Positions 5,461-5,546 of a stretch of 5,546 nt of DNA are shown piece by piece. The translations under genes and the position numbers were made by a program. Position 1 is the stretch's first letter, and the number at the start of each line of letters is the position of its first letter. Source of the stretch: CANLBN01 sp047629215 (GTDB lineage Bacteria > Pseudomonadota > Gammaproteobacteria > Pseudomonadales > Cellvibrionaceae); the NCBI GenBank assembly GCA_047629215.1, contig JBLHWO010000240.1:1-5546 (forward strand), in the 5' to 3' direction. Below the pieces are notes generated by a model, which was not told the origin of the DNA, did no database searches, and saw only the letters and a program-made list of their open reading frames with translations.

Positions 5461-5546
5461 AAATTGATTACTCTCACAATCGCCTTCAAGACAAACTTCG
5501 AAGGGATTCTCAAAAAACGATTACTGGCTGATCAAAGCCAAAAGGA
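5461..5546. other. upstream spacer of the fmdB-like gene
   Basis: This 86-bp stretch should hold the leader and perhaps the promoter of the fmdB-like gene. A short inverted repeat TGGCT (5525-5529) / AGCCA (5536-5540) is visible, and a run of six A (T on the minus strand) lies at 5513-5518. Read on the minus strand, the T-run starts 6 nt past the hairpin, too far for a confident terminator call. Confidence 0.3.

Noticed and set aside
1..5546. tRNA genes, CRISPR arrays, insertion sequences with transposase
   Set aside because: No cloverleaf with CCA-type ends, no regularly spaced repeats, and no transposase-like coding sequence were seen on either strand.

Overview
The window looks like chromosomal DNA of a gammaproteobacterium, probably marine and in the Pseudomonas/Cellvibrio part of the class. 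The evidence is a full-length aspartyl-tRNA synthetase that reads very like the Pseudomonas type, and the gene order FmdB zinc ribbon then aspS, which is typical of that group. The order-level placement is inference.

Layout. (1) 1-426, minus: N-terminal 142 codons of a TAXI-type TRAP solute-binding protein, cut by the window edge. (2) 427-651: divergent intergenic DNA with a candidate extended -10 promoter and a perfect 9-bp dyad. (3) 652-1208, plus: a periplasmic-type glutathione peroxidase gene broken by a lost start codon, an in-frame TGA and a 1-bp frameshift. (4) 1232 to about 2387, minus: a heavily decayed cryptochrome-DASH/photolyase gene whose recognisable protein is scattered over at least seven frame segments with multiple nonsense codons. 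(5) about 2388-2569: nothing confidently assignable. (6) 2570-2863, minus: an intact 97-residue protein with two membrane segments and no recognised function. (7) 2901-2930: terminator of aspS. (8) 2962-4746, minus: intact aspS. (9) 4747-5136: a 390-bp gene-free spacer holding nested inverted repeats and three small hairpins, like a REP/MITE-type repeat. (10) 5137-5460, minus: FmdB-family zinc-ribbon protein. (11) 5461-5546: short upstream spacer.

The main point of interest is the 1.7-kb stretch from 652 to about 2387. Two tail-to-tail genes that plausibly both served defence against light and peroxide stress have been lost together. The readable nonsense and start-loss lesions mostly fit G:C to A:T change. 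No intact gene lies between 427 and 2570. I found no convincing new system. The more notable observations are this paired decay, the hairpin repeat upstream of aspS, the dyad in the peroxidase leader, and an AspRS residue that predicts relaxed tRNA specificity.
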